64,000 nucleotides of DNA. Source: Halomonas rhizosphaerae. Lineage in GTDB: Bacteria; Pseudomonadota; Gammaproteobacteria; Pseudomonadales; Halomonadaceae. The notes below the pieces were generated by a model. It worked only from the letters and a program-made list of their open reading frames with translations, was not told the DNA's origin and did no database searches. Below are positions 1-13,654 of the stretch, one piece after another. Where the stretch lies: assembly GCF_030010555.1 (NCBI RefSeq), contig NZ_JASCQP010000023.1:1-64000 (forward strand), in the 5' to 3' direction. The translations under genes were made by a program, and so were the position numbers. Each line of letters begins with the position of its first letter. Position 1 is the stretch's first letter.

Positions 1-22
1 TCGATCAGGTAATTCATTGTGG
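1..22 (-). other. 16S rRNA processing stem, 3' (trailer) arm
   Basis: The first 16 bases are the exact reverse complement of 1726-1741 in the 16S leader, and pairing continues to base 22 with one bulged base. The two arms therefore bracket the 16S gene and can close the long stem that RNase III cuts during rRNA maturation. Pairing seems to go on more weakly to about base 40. The rest of the spacer, with any tRNA or 23S gene, lies outside the window. Confidence 0.8.
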
Positions 23-51
23 ACACTTGCCGGGTGCCGGGACTGGTCGTT

Positions 52-1587
<1,536 letters not shown>

Positions 1588-1719
1588 AAAGTCTGATAGT
1601 TCCTAAGGTGGAACCAAACCTGGCTCAAGGTTCAAACGTTCTCAAAAAGACCCGAAGGTCCTTGACGAGTCGCTTGCCTTGAATGTTGCAGTGACTGGTC
1701 ACCGACATCCCGACAAGCG

Positions 1720-1741
1720 CCCACATGAATTACCTGATCGA
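1720..1741 (-). other. 16S rRNA processing stem, 5' (leader) arm
   Basis: Leader-side partner of the inverted repeat at bases 1-22: 1726-1741 pairs perfectly with 1-16, and 1720-1725 extends the helix. It lies about 135 nt upstream of the mature 16S 5' end, the normal place for an RNase III stalk. Confidence 0.8.
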
Positions 1742-1742
1742 T

Positions 1743-1754
1743 TGTTAAAGAGCG
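1743..1754 (-). promoter_or_regulatory. rrn boxA antitermination element
   Basis: The minus strand reads CGCTCTTTAACA, one base from the E. coli rrn leader boxA (TGCTCTTTAACA). It sits directly before the processing stem, as in other rrn leaders. BoxA RNA is bound by NusB/NusE for processive antitermination. Confidence 0.85.
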
Positions 1755-1856
1755 GCTCCGGGCTCTCATAGAGAGGGGAGCGTCTCGCTGTTGCCGTCGT
1801 GGCCAGCTGCTTCCGATGGAAGCGGCAGTCTCGCCGGCGCCCTGCGAGGAAGGCGT

Positions 1857-1884
1857 ATTCTACGTGATCGGCTGTCGCTGTCAA
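1857..1884 (-). promoter_or_regulatory. rrn promoter P2 (proximal)
   Basis: On the minus strand TTGACA (1879-1884) and TAGAAT (1857-1862) are separated by 16 bp. This is a near-consensus sigma70 promoter about 100 bp upstream of boxA. No gene is seen in 1588-2232, which is all rRNA leader and promoter DNA plus the lldD-side terminator. Confidence 0.8.
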
Positions 1885-1996
1885 CCGTGTGTGTCGATGG
1901 CTTCAGAGGAAGCGATCCGGCTGACCGAGCGGTCATCTCGCAAGCGAGGTGACGCCCGATAGAGCCCTCAGCGGCTCTCTGTCACGATTGGCGCGC

Positions 1997-2024
1997 ATTC
2001 TACCGAATGCGGCGAGTTCGTCAA
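1997..2024 (-). promoter_or_regulatory. rrn promoter P1 (distal) with GC-rich discriminator
   Basis: On the minus strand TTGACG (2019-2024) and TAGAAT (1997-2002) have a 16 bp spacer, the same -10 and spacing as P2 140 bp downstream. The bases after the -10 are GCGCGCC, a discriminator type typical of stringently controlled rRNA promoters. An A/T-rich stretch at about 2030-2052 sits where an UP element is expected. Confidence 0.78.
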
Positions 2025-2166
2025 GCGGGAATTTTCCAGAACATCTCGAAAAACCCGAATGGGAACAGGCACTTCTGCCACTTTTCACCGCCTGCAACGT
2101 GTGCCCGTCGCCGGCAGCGGATCCGTACTTTACGGATTTCCCCGCGGCCAAGCAAGGCCTTCATGT

Positions 2167-2231
2167 AAAAAAGTTTCACGCCTCCCCGGCGAGTCATCCA
2201 CAGGGCCTGGTGTCAGGCGCCTGTGGATGAC
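2167..2231 (-). terminator. probable terminator of the lut-dld operon
   Basis: Just after the dld stop the minus strand has a long interrupted hairpin (outer arms 2193-2203 and 2221-2231, inner arms 2205-2209 and 2214-2218), a small second hairpin (about 2179-2191) and then six T residues (2167-2172). It would insulate the rrn promoters from dld read-through. The distance between the large hairpin and the T run is longer than usual. Confidence 0.55.
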
Positions 2232-2232
2232 C

Positions 2233-5081
<2,849 letters not shown>

Positions 5082-5085
<4 letters not shown>

Positions 5086-5762
5086 GTCTCTTCCCCCACC
5101 GCGGTGCCGGCATGGCGCACGATGACCACCAGCTCGCGGGGCCCATGGACCCCGTAGGCCAGGGTCTGCTCGATGTCCGCGGTCTTGCTGGGCCCGGAGA
5201 TCAGCAGGGCGTTGGTGGGCATGCCGCCGGCCCAGCCCTGGGCCTCGACGACATCGAAGAAGGTGTCCTCGAGGGTATGGGCGTCCAGCATCGCAATATG
5301 CACCGGCGGCACCAGGCTGATCAGCCGCGGCTCGTCCGGCGTTGGCCAGAGCCACAGGCTGCCGGTCTCGGCGATGGCCCCGCGGGTCGAGGTCAGGCCC
5401 GCATCGACGCTCTCGAACTGCTCGCGCTGCCAGGACTCGATGTCGCGGTCGACGTCGACCAGCTCCACCTCGGTATCGGCCAGGGCGCGGCGCGCCTCGG
5501 CGGCCACCGGGTGCTGCTTCCCCAGTGCCAGCCGGCGCACGCCCTTGTCGGCGAGCACCCTGGCCAGGGTCTCGGTCCAGTCATCCCCGTCCGCGTGGAT
5601 AACCTCGCCGTGCACCGAGGCGATCCAGCGCTCGAAGCGCACCAGGCGCTCCTCCTGGCTCCAGCCTCTATGGGTCACCACGGCGAAGTCGCTCTCTGGG
5701 GCGCTCAGCGGGCCGTCGGCCCGCTCGCGCAGGCGCTTGAGAATGGCGTTGCGGGCACTCAT
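5082..5762 (-). CDS. lutC: lactate utilization protein LutC (LUD domain)
   Basis: 226-residue LUD-domain protein, the third subunit of the LutABC L-lactate oxidation complex that converts L-lactate to pyruvate in the cytoplasm. Visible family features are the late ETGSLWLWP and LISLVPPVHI segments. The start overlaps the lutB stop by one base (TGATG) and is preceded by a GAGGAG ribosome site; the stop overlaps the dld start. This tight overlap shows translational coupling in one operon. No oddities were seen. Confidence 0.92.
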
Positions 5763-7198
5763 CAGCGCTCCTCCTCGCGGGTCTTGTTCGCCTGATGGCG
5801 CTTGACCAGTGCATGCAGGGTGGTGCCCGCCGGCTTGGGGGCGGTGCGGTAGTCGGTCCAGGCGCCCAGCTTAGAGGGCGTCAGCGCCCTGAGCTTGCCG
5901 GCCACTGCGGTGCCGGCGCGCCAGGCGGAAGGATGGGTCGCCATCCACTGGAAACCCTTCCAGGCGGCGGCTTCCTTGCGGGTGCGCTTGACGCCGGCAC
6001 CGGCCACGTTGCCGCGCCCCTCGCCCACCGACTCGCGACGCAGGCGCACCAGCAGGTCGGGGATCGGGATCTTCACCGGGCACACCTCGCCACAGGCGCC
6101 ACACAGGCTCGAGGCCGTGGGCAGGTCCTTGGTGTCTTCCAGGCCCATCAGGTGGGGCGACAGGATGCTGCCGATTGGGCCCGGGTAGGTGGTGCCGTAG
6201 GTGTGGCCGCCGACCCGGGTGTAGACGGGACAGTGGTTCATGCAGGCGCCGCAGCGGATGCAGCGCAGGGTATCGAGCAGTTCGTCGTCCTGGTAGATGC
6301 GGGAGCGACCGCTGTCCACCAGCACCAGGTGCACCTCACTGGGCCCGTCATGCTCGCCCTCCTTGCGCGGCGAGCTGATCATGTTGAAGTAGGTGGTGAC
6401 GTGCTGCCCGGTGGCCGAGCGGGTCAGCAGGGCATAGAGGGGCGGGACGTCGCGCAGGTGCTCGACGACCTTCTCGATGCCGGTCACGGCCACGTGTACC
6501 GGCGGCACCGTGGTGGTCATGCGGCCGTTGCCCTCGTTCTCCACCAGGCACAGGGTGCCGGTCTCGGCCACCGCGAAGTTGACACCGGAGACCCCCACGT
6601 CGGCGGCCATGAAGCGCTCGCGCAGCTGTTGCCTGGCCGCCGCGGTCATGTAGTCGACGTCGCGGGTGCGCTCGGTGCCGGTCTTGTCGTGCATGATGTC
6701 GGAGATCTCATCGGTGTTCAGATGGATCGCCGGCATGATGATGTGCGAGGGCGTCTGCTCGTTGAGCTGCACCAGGTACTCGCCGAGGTCGGATTCCAGC
6801 GCCTCGATGCCCGCCTCCTCGAGGTGAGCGTTCAGGTGCATCTCCTCGGAGACCATCGACTTGCCCTTGATCACCGACCTGGCGTCGTGGGACTGGCAGA
6901 TCTCGCGGATGATCCGGCAGGCCTGCTCGCCATCCTCGGCCCAGTGCACCTTTATGCCGTTGGCTTCGCAGTTGGCCTCGAGCTGCTCTAGCAGGTCAGG
7001 CAGCTTCGCGAGTGCCCGCAGGCGGATGTTGGCGCCCAGCTCGCGCAGGGTCTCCAGGTCCCAGTCGCCGAAGCTGTCGCGGCGCTTGTTCATCAGGCCA
7101 TCCATCGCCTTGCGGAAGTTGGCGCGGATCTGCGGATTGCCCAGGGCATCGTGGGCCTGGCGGTGAAATTCCCGGGGGGTGAAGGTCTGCACGCTCAT
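5762..7198 (-). CDS. lutB: lactate utilization iron-sulfur protein LutB
   Basis: 478-residue LutB subunit. It begins with a LUD-type domain (ending in AETGTLCLVENEGNGRM and the VPPVHVAV segment). A ferredoxin-like region with two Fe-S motifs follows, CIRCGACMNHCPVY at roughly residue 310 and CGACGEVCPVKIPIPDL after it, and then a C-terminal LutB-specific tail. It passes electrons from lactate oxidation. The ATG at 7198 overlaps the lutA stop by three bases. An upstream in-frame extension exists but has no support, because it would read through lutA. Confidence 0.93.
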   Translation of the reverse strand: MSVQTFTPREFHRQAHDALGNPQIRANFRKAMDGLMNKRRDSFGDWDLETLRELGANIRLRALAKLPDLLEQLEANCEANGIKVHWAEDGEQACRIIREICQSHDARSVIKGKSMVSEEMHLNAHLEEAGIEALESDLGEYLVQLNEQTPSHIIMPAIHLNTDEISDIMHDKTGTERTRDVDYMTAAARQQLRERFMAADVGVSGVNFAVAETGTLCLVENEGNGRMTTTVPPVHVAVTGIEKVVEHLRDVPPLYALLTRSATGQHVTTYFNMISSPRKEGEHDGPSEVHLVLVDSGRSRIYQDDELLDTLRCIRCGACMNHCPVYTRVGGHTYGTTYPGPIGSILSPHLMGLEDTKDLPTASSLCGACGEVCPVKIPIPDLLVRLRRESVGEGRGNVAGAGVKRTRKEAAAWKGFQWMATHPSAWRAGTAVAGKLRALTPSKLGAWTDYRTAPKPAGTTLHALVKRHQANKTREEER

Positions 7199-7950
7199 GA
7201 GGTCCTCCGCCACAGGTAGCTGGCGATGTGCTCGCCCTTGACCGGCTTCTTCTGCTGCTCGAAGCGCCCGCCGATGTTCATCATGCAGCCGCAGTCGGAG
7301 GTCACGAAGCGCTGGGCGCCGGCCTCCGCGATGGCCGTGGTCTTGTCCTCCACCATGGCGGCGGAGACCTCGGGATGACGCACGGCGAAGGTGCCGCCGA
7401 AGCCGCAGCACTCGGCGGCGCGTGCCTGCTCCACCACCTCGACCTGGCCGAGCTGGGCCAGCAGGGCCGGGCCGGTCTCGGCCAGTCCCATCTCGCGCCG
7501 GGCGCTGCAGGAGGTGTGCATGGCGACCTTCTCCGGTTCGCCGCGATCCTCGAGCTTCAGGTGACAGACATGGACCAGGAACTCGGTCAGCTCATGGATC
7601 CGCCCGGCCACTTCATTGGCCTGCTCCTCGAGGTCGGTCCCGGCAAAGAGCTGGGGGTAGTGGGTGCGCATCATGCCGCCGCAGGAGCCGGAGGGCACCA
7701 CGATCGGCCAGGGCTCGGGGAAGAGGCCGAGCTGGGCCGCCGCCACTGCCCGGGCCTCCTGCTGGTAGCCCGACGTGTAGGCCGGTTGCCCGCAACAGGT
7801 CTGGTCCTCGGGAAAGAGCACCTCGATGCCCTCCCGCTCGAGCAGGCGGATAGCGTCCAGGCCAGCCTCCGGATAGAAGAGGTCGACGAGGCAGGTCCCG
7901 AAGAAATAGACCTTCTCCGGCTTCGGTGGATAGAGCTTGACTGGCGTCAT
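7195..7950 (-). CDS. lutA: lactate utilization protein LutA (CCG-domain, LldE-like)
   Basis: 251-residue (Fe-S)-binding oxidoreductase with two cysteine-rich CCG domains: FFGTCLVDLFYPEAG plus CCGQPAYTSGY in the first half and CCGFGGTFAVRHPEVS near the end. It is the first gene of the lactate operon. The ATG at 7950 begins MTPVKLYPPKPEKVYFFGTC, the conserved LutA start. Expression is probably repressed by the LldR-like regulator encoded divergently, since its operator lies 67 bp upstream. No lactate permease is seen next to it. Confidence 0.92.
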   Translation of the reverse strand: MTPVKLYPPKPEKVYFFGTCLVDLFYPEAGLDAIRLLEREGIEVLFPEDQTCCGQPAYTSGYQQEARAVAAAQLGLFPEPWPIVVPSGSCGGMMRTHYPQLFAGTDLEEQANEVAGRIHELTEFLVHVCHLKLEDRGEPEKVAMHTSCSARREMGLAETGPALLAQLGQVEVVEQARAAECCGFGGTFAVRHPEVSAAMVEDKTTAIAEAGAQRFVTSDCGCMMNIGGRFEQQKKPVKGEHIASYLWRRTS

Positions 7951-8016
7951 GGCAGATCCTGGACAGCGCAGGAGCACGGCAGCATTGCGCTGAAGTCGTT
8001 GATTCGGGCTACGGAA

Positions 8017-8033
8017 AATTGGTAAAACCAATT
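8017..8033. promoter_or_regulatory. LldR/PdhR-type operator O1
   Basis: A perfect palindrome AATTGGTAAAACCAATT. Its core TTGGT-N3-ACCAA is the known operator form of the FadR-subfamily regulators PdhR and LldR. It lies upstream of lutA, where it would control the lut operon. The intergenic stretch 7951-8280 otherwise holds only this site, its copy at 8217 and no recognisable gene. Confidence 0.8.
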
Positions 8034-8216
8034 GACACTGAAATGTTGCCGCACATTAGGAGGCGGAGCCTGCAGTGTCAAACGCGCGCTGCCCGCTTCC
8101 CAGCCCCGCCTGCCTATACTTTAGTCTATCGCCTTCAACGCTTCTCTCAACACCTTGATGCGGCAGGATAAATCCAAGCGACTCGGGACAGCGACGGCGA
8201 GGCGCAGACGCAGTGT

Positions 8217-8229
8217 TTGGTAATACCAA
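8217..8229. promoter_or_regulatory. LldR/PdhR-type operator O2
   Basis: TTGGTAATACCAA, the same TTGGT-N3-ACCAA core as O1, 198 bp away centre to centre and 51 bp before the regulator start. This copy probably mediates autoregulation, and a pair could support looping as reported for E. coli lldPRD. Confidence 0.75.
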
Positions 8230-8280
8230 TTTGATGGCGATACCATGCCGACATCCGCCACGTGTTCCGGAGCCACCACC

Positions 8281-9054
8281 ATGGCCTATCAACCCGTCCG
8301 ACAGCCTCGCCTCGCCGACGTCATCACCGAGCGCCTCGAGGCGCTGATCCTCGAGGGCAGCCTGAAGCCCGGCCAGCGCCTGCCGCCGGAGCGCGAACTG
8401 GCCGAGCGCTTCGGCGTCTCGCGACCCTCGCTGCGCGAGGCCATCCAGAAGCTGTCGGCCCGCGGCCTGCTGACCAGCCGCCAGGGTGGCGGCACCTTCA
8501 TCAGCGAGGAGCTCAACAGCGGCTACAGCGACCCGCTACTGGAGATGCTCTCGCGCCACGGGGAGTTCCACCTCGACCTGCTCGAGTTCCGCGACGCCAT
8601 GGAGGGCATCTCCGCCTACTATGCCGCCCTGCGCTCCACGCCCACCGACAAGGCGCTGCTGATCAAGCGCTTCGAGGAGCTCGAGGCGTGCTTCAAGGGC
8701 CGTGATCCGGCGCTCGAGGCCCGCGCCGACGCGGCCTTCCACATGGCCATTGCCGAATCGGCCCACAATGTGCTGCTGCTGCATACCATCCGTGGCATCT
8801 TCCACCTGCTGGAGAAGAGCATCGTCGACAACCTGGCCCACCTGTTCGAGAAGCCCGAATCGCGCCCCCTGCTGATGAAGCAGCACCGCGCCCTGCTCGA
8901 TGCGATCCTCGAGGGCCGGGCCGAGGACGCCCGCACCCGCGCCCATGAACACCTGGTCTTCGTGGAAGAGGGGCTGCTCGAGGTCGAGCGCGCCGAGACC
9001 CGGGCCCAGCGCGCCCTGCGCCGCGCCCAGGTCATGCCCGCGACCTCACGCTGA
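8281..9054 (+). CDS. lldR: GntR/FadR-family lactate-responsive repressor (LldR-like)
   Basis: 257-residue transcription regulator with an N-terminal winged helix-turn-helix (residues about 8-75; RLPPERELAERFGVSRPSLR and QGGGTF wing) and a C-terminal FCD ligand domain with the typical FRDAMEG and AFHMAIAES stretches and metal-binding histidines. It most likely represses lutABC-dld and responds to lactate, because it is divergent from lutA and two TTGGT-N3-ACCAA operators lie between. The ATG at 8281 has GGAG eight bases upstream; an earlier in-frame ATG at 8245 has no ribosome site. PdhR is a close alternative family, but context favours LldR. Confidence 0.88.
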   Translation: MAYQPVRQPRLADVITERLEALILEGSLKPGQRLPPERELAERFGVSRPSLREAIQKLSARGLLTSRQGGGTFISEELNSGYSDPLLEMLSRHGEFHLDLLEFRDAMEGISAYYAALRSTPTDKALLIKRFEELEACFKGRDPALEARADAAFHMAIAESAHNVLLLHTIRGIFHLLEKSIVDNLAHLFEKPESRPLLMKQHRALLDAILEGRAEDARTRAHEHLVFVEEGLLEVERAETRAQRALRRAQVMPATSR

Positions 9055-9061
9055 GGCGGCC

Positions 9062-10964
9062 ATGCCGACGACGTCCCGCCTCCGGGCCCGCCAGCTGCTC
9101 TGGTTGCTGATGCCCCTCGGCCTGGTGCTCGCCATGTGGCAGGCCGCCCTGCTGGCCCGCGACCAGGCCCTGCAGGGGCTGCGCCAGGACGCCGAGAACG
9201 AGCTGCGCCTCTCGGCGGCGAGCCTGGTCGGCCATCTCTCTCGCCACGACTACCTGCCCGACCTGCTCGCCTCGCGGGAAATGGTCAGGCGCTTCCTGGC
9301 CTCCCCGGAGAGCCAGGACCCCATGCCCCTCAACCGGCTGCTGGACCGCTTCCGGGCCACCGCCGGCGTCTCGGACATCTACCTGATCGACCGCCACGGC
9401 GACACCCTGGCCGCCAGCAACTGGCATCGCCCCAACACCTTCATCGGCCAGAACTACGCCTTCCGCAGCTACTTCCAGGATGCCATCGCCGGTCACGCCG
9501 GGCGTTTCTATGGCCTGGGCGTGCAGTCCCGGGAGCGCGGCTACTACTTCTCGGCGCCGGTATGGCTCGACGACACCGCACCGGACGCCAGCCCCGATGG
9601 CGTCATGGTGGTGAAGGTGCTGCTCGACACCCTGGAGGCGAGCTGGGCGGAGCAGGATGCCGAGCTGCTGGTCACCGACAAGGACGACATCATCTTCATG
9701 GCCAGCCGCCCGGAGCTGCGCCTGCGGGCCCTGCAGCCGCTCTCCGGCGACGAGCGGGAGGCGCTGCTGGATACCCGTCGCTATGCCGACGAGCCGCTGG
9801 CCCCCGCCGGCATCGAGATCACCGGGAGCCCGGGCGAGCACAGCCAGCGGGTCGGCTTCCGGCGGGGACCGCTGGCCGAGGACGACTATCTGGGCCTGTC
9901 GCGCCCCATGCCGGCGTTCGGCTGGGAGATGCATATCCTCAAGTCGCTGGCGCCGGTGATCCAGGCCCAGTGGCTCGCCGCCCTGCTGGCCGGCGGCCTC
10001 TACGGCGTGGTGGTCCTGGCCGGCGGCATCGGCTGGCAGCGCCTGCGGCTGCGCCGCGAGCGCGAGCAGTTCGCCGAGCGGGAGCGGCGCACCCTGGCCC
10101 GGGCCCGCGACGAGCTGGAGCTCAACGTCCAGCGCCGCACCCGCGACCTGGTCGAGACCAACCGGCGCCTCTCCGGCGAGATCGAGGAGCGCCGCCGCGC
10201 CGAGGAGCGACTGCGCCAGACCCGCGACGAGCTGATCCAGGCCGCTAAGCTCGCCGTGCTCGGCCAGCTCGCCGCCGGCATCAACCACGAGCTCAACCAG
10301 CCGCTTGCGGCGATTCGCGCCTATGCCGAGAATGCCGCCGCCTTCCTGGCGCGCAGCCGCACCGAAGCGGCGAGCAGCAACCTGGCGCAGATCATCGAGC
10401 TCACCGAGCGCATGGCCGAGATCAGTGCCCAACTGCGCCAGTTCTCGCGCAAGAGCGGTGACAGGCCCACCAGCGTCTCGGTCCCCGCCTGCTTCGGCTA
10501 CGCCCTGCGGCTCTTCCAGTCGCGGCTGCGCGATGCCGGGGTCGCCGTCGAGCGCGACTGGCCCGAGGAGGAGGCCTGGGTGCGCGCCGACCTGGTGCGC
10601 CTGGAGCAGGTGCTGGTCAACCTGATCGGCAATGCGCTACAGGCCATGGCCCAGACCGAGACGCCGCGACTGCAGCTCGGCATCGAGCCCGACGGCGGCG
10701 AGGTGCGGATCCGGGTCATCGACAACGGCCCAGGCATCGCCGAGGCCCACCTGGGGCGGATCTTCGAGCCCTTCTTCACCACCAAGTCGCCGGGCAGCGG
10801 CCTGGGGCTGGGGCTGTCGATCTCGGCGCGCATCATCGACGACCTGGGCGGCCGGCTGGCGGCGGACAATGCCCCTGGCGGCGGCGCCCGCTTCACCATT
10901 ACCCTGCCCCGCGACCCCGGTCCCGAGGCGACCGGCGACACCAGGCCCGAGGAGCACGACACCC

Positions 10965-10972
<8 letters not shown>
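9062..10972 (+). CDS. DctB-like sensor histidine kinase
   Basis: 636-residue inner-membrane sensor kinase. A first membrane segment lies near residues 8-28. A large periplasmic region follows, probably a double PDC/Cache domain (LIDRHGDTLAASNWHRP, IGQNYAFRSYFQD), then a second membrane segment near 305-325, a coiled coil, and the kinase core. The phosphoacceptor is His409 in GINHELNQPLAAIRAY; the N box (NLIGNALQAM), G1 (DNGPGI), F (FEPFFTTK) and G2 (GSGLGLGLS) boxes are intact. The architecture is that of DctB, which senses C4-dicarboxylates. Its stop overlaps the response regulator start by 8 bp. The ligand is not known; a carboxylate such as lactate or a dicarboxylate is plausible from its neighbours. 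Confidence 0.88.
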
Positions 10973-12322
<1,350 letters not shown>

Positions 12323-12347
<25 letters not shown>

Positions 12348-12994
12348 CGGAGCAGCTCCTGCAGCGTTCCCCAGGGGGGCAGCCAGGGGATCAGTGCGGC
12401 GACGAGCACCAGCATGAGCGCCGAGTTGCCCGGCTGGCGATAGTCGAACAGCTTGAACGCCGTACCGAAGGAGCGCTTGATGCGCGTCCCCACCAGGTCG
12501 ACGCTGTAGAGCTCATCGAGCAGCAGGTGGATCAGCGTACCCAGCACCAGCGCCAGCCCCTGGGCCCAGGCCATCCAGGCCTCCTGCAGGAGCCACTGGT
12601 AGCTGGCCACCGTGGTCGCCAGCCCGCACAGCAGCGATGCCAGCAGCGAATGCCAGATACCCCGATGCACCGAGAAGCGCCTGAACACGGCACTCAGCAC
12701 ATAGCGCACGCCGACATACAGGCCGCCACAGGCGACGATGAGCCCCCCCGGGCCGAGCCATGCCTGCAGCAGCAGGGCGCCCACCACCACCGACAGCACG
12801 GCGAGCAGGGTGAAGATCAGGCGGATCGCATGGGAATTGTCGGCATCGACATCCGGCAGGATCCCGCCGAAAGCGGTCAGGATGGCCAGGGAGGCGGCGT
12901 CGGTGGCGGACAGCGAGGTAGCCTGCCAGGCGCCCAGACCCAGCAGCGCGCCACCGGCCACCGCGACGCCGAGGTGGGTACGAAAATCGGCCAT
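12323..12994 (-). CDS. YdjM-like membrane protein (DUF457, metal-dependent hydrolase family)
   Basis: 223-residue inner-membrane protein of the YdjM/DUF457 family. It has HLGVAVAGGALLG at the N terminus, the conserved LPDVDADNSH acidic motif around residue 45, VHRGIWHS in the middle and HLLLDELY later; these Asp/His residues are the presumed metal ligands. At least four hydrophobic segments separate them. The physiological role of the family is unclear, but E. coli ydjM belongs to the LexA regulon. A LexA-like palindrome overlaps the promoter here (see 13014-13029), which fits the same control. It is convergent with, and overlaps, the DctD-like gene. Confidence 0.8.
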
Positions 12995-13013
12995 GTGCAG
13001 AGACTCGAAAATA

Positions 13014-13029
13014 CTGGATGAAAAACCAG
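13014..13029. promoter_or_regulatory. LexA-like operator (CTGG-N8-CCAG)
   Basis: TACTGG-N8-CCAGAT sits just downstream of the -10 of the YdjM-like gene. Spacing and symmetry are those of the gammaproteobacterial SOS box CTGT-N8-ACAG, with a symmetric T to G change in both half sites. The flanking TA is also conserved. The assignment rests on this resemblance and on ydjM being an SOS gene in E. coli. Confidence 0.45.
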
Positions 13030-13058
13030 ATTATGCGCAGCATGGCCAGAAAAAACAA
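13030..13058 (-). promoter_or_regulatory. promoter of the YdjM-like gene
   Basis: On the minus strand TTGTTT (13053-13058) and CATAAT (13030-13035) are separated by 17 bp, 36 bp from the ATG. The LexA-like palindrome begins at the base after the -10. Confidence 0.6.
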
Positions 13059-13081
13059 TCAGTTGCCAATTGGCGACAGGC

Positions 13082-13624
13082 TCAGCCTGCCAGGTACTCG
13101 TCCTTCAGCCTGACGTAGTTGCCGGCGGTGTAGGGGAAGAAGGCCCGCTCGGTCTCCTTGAGCGGGCGCAGCGCCTTGGCCGGGTTGCCGGCGTAGACGT
13201 GGCCGCTCTCCAGGCGCTTGTCCGGCGTCACCACGGCACCGGCGGCGATGATCACCTCGTCCTCGACCACGGCGCCGTCCATGACGATCGCGCCCATGCC
13301 CACCAGGATGCGGTTGCCCAGGGTGCAACCGTGGAGGATCGCCTTGTGGCCGATGGTCACCTCCTCGCCGATGGTCAGCGGGAAGCCGTCGGGGTTGAAG
13401 TCGCTGGCATGGGTGATGTGCAGCACGCTGCCGTCCTGCACGCTGGTGCGCGCGCCGATGCGGATGCGGTGCATGTCGCCGCGGATCACCGCCATGGGCC
13501 ACACCGAGCAGTCGTCGCCCAGCACCACGTCACCCAGCACCATGCAGGCCGGGTCGATATAGACCCGCGCACCCAGCTGCGGAGTCTGTCCCTTCCAGGG
13601 TCGCAGGCTCGTTGCCTCGCTCAT
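13082..13624 (-). CDS. gamma-class carbonic anhydrase family protein (YrdA/CaiE type)
   Basis: 180-residue left-handed beta-helix protein of the gamma carbonic anhydrase-like family. Hexapeptide repeats run through residues about 25-140 (GDVVLGDDCSVWP, RIGARTSVQDGSVLH, TIGEEVTIGHKAILHGCTLG). The histidines that bind zinc in the family correspond to H69 (or H72), H93 and H98. Members such as E. coli YrdA bind zinc but often show no carbonic anhydrase activity, so hydration of CO2 should not be assumed. AGAGGTG precedes the ATG. It starts 30 bp after the stop of the NSS transporter gene, on the same strand, and may be co-transcribed with it. Confidence 0.87.
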   Translation of the reverse strand: MSEATSLRPWKGQTPQLGARVYIDPACMVLGDVVLGDDCSVWPMAVIRGDMHRIRIGARTSVQDGSVLHITHASDFNPDGFPLTIGEEVTIGHKAILHGCTLGNRILVGMGAIVMDGAVVEDEVIIAAGAVVTPDKRLESGHVYAGNPAKALRPLKETERAFFPYTAGNYVRLKDEYLAG

Positions 13625-13654
13625 TGCTCACCTCTTCTTGTCAGGTCCGGCGTT

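Noticed and set aside
2193..2231. Two DnaA-box-like sequences (TCATCCACA and TGTGGATGA) near the rrn promoters
   Set aside because: They are the two arms of one hairpin after dld, each one base off the consensus, and no origin genes are near. A terminator explains them better.
8245..8280. Earlier ATG (8245) for the LldR-like regulator
   Set aside because: It has no ribosome site and adds residues that are not part of the family; ATG 8281 has GGAG at proper spacing.
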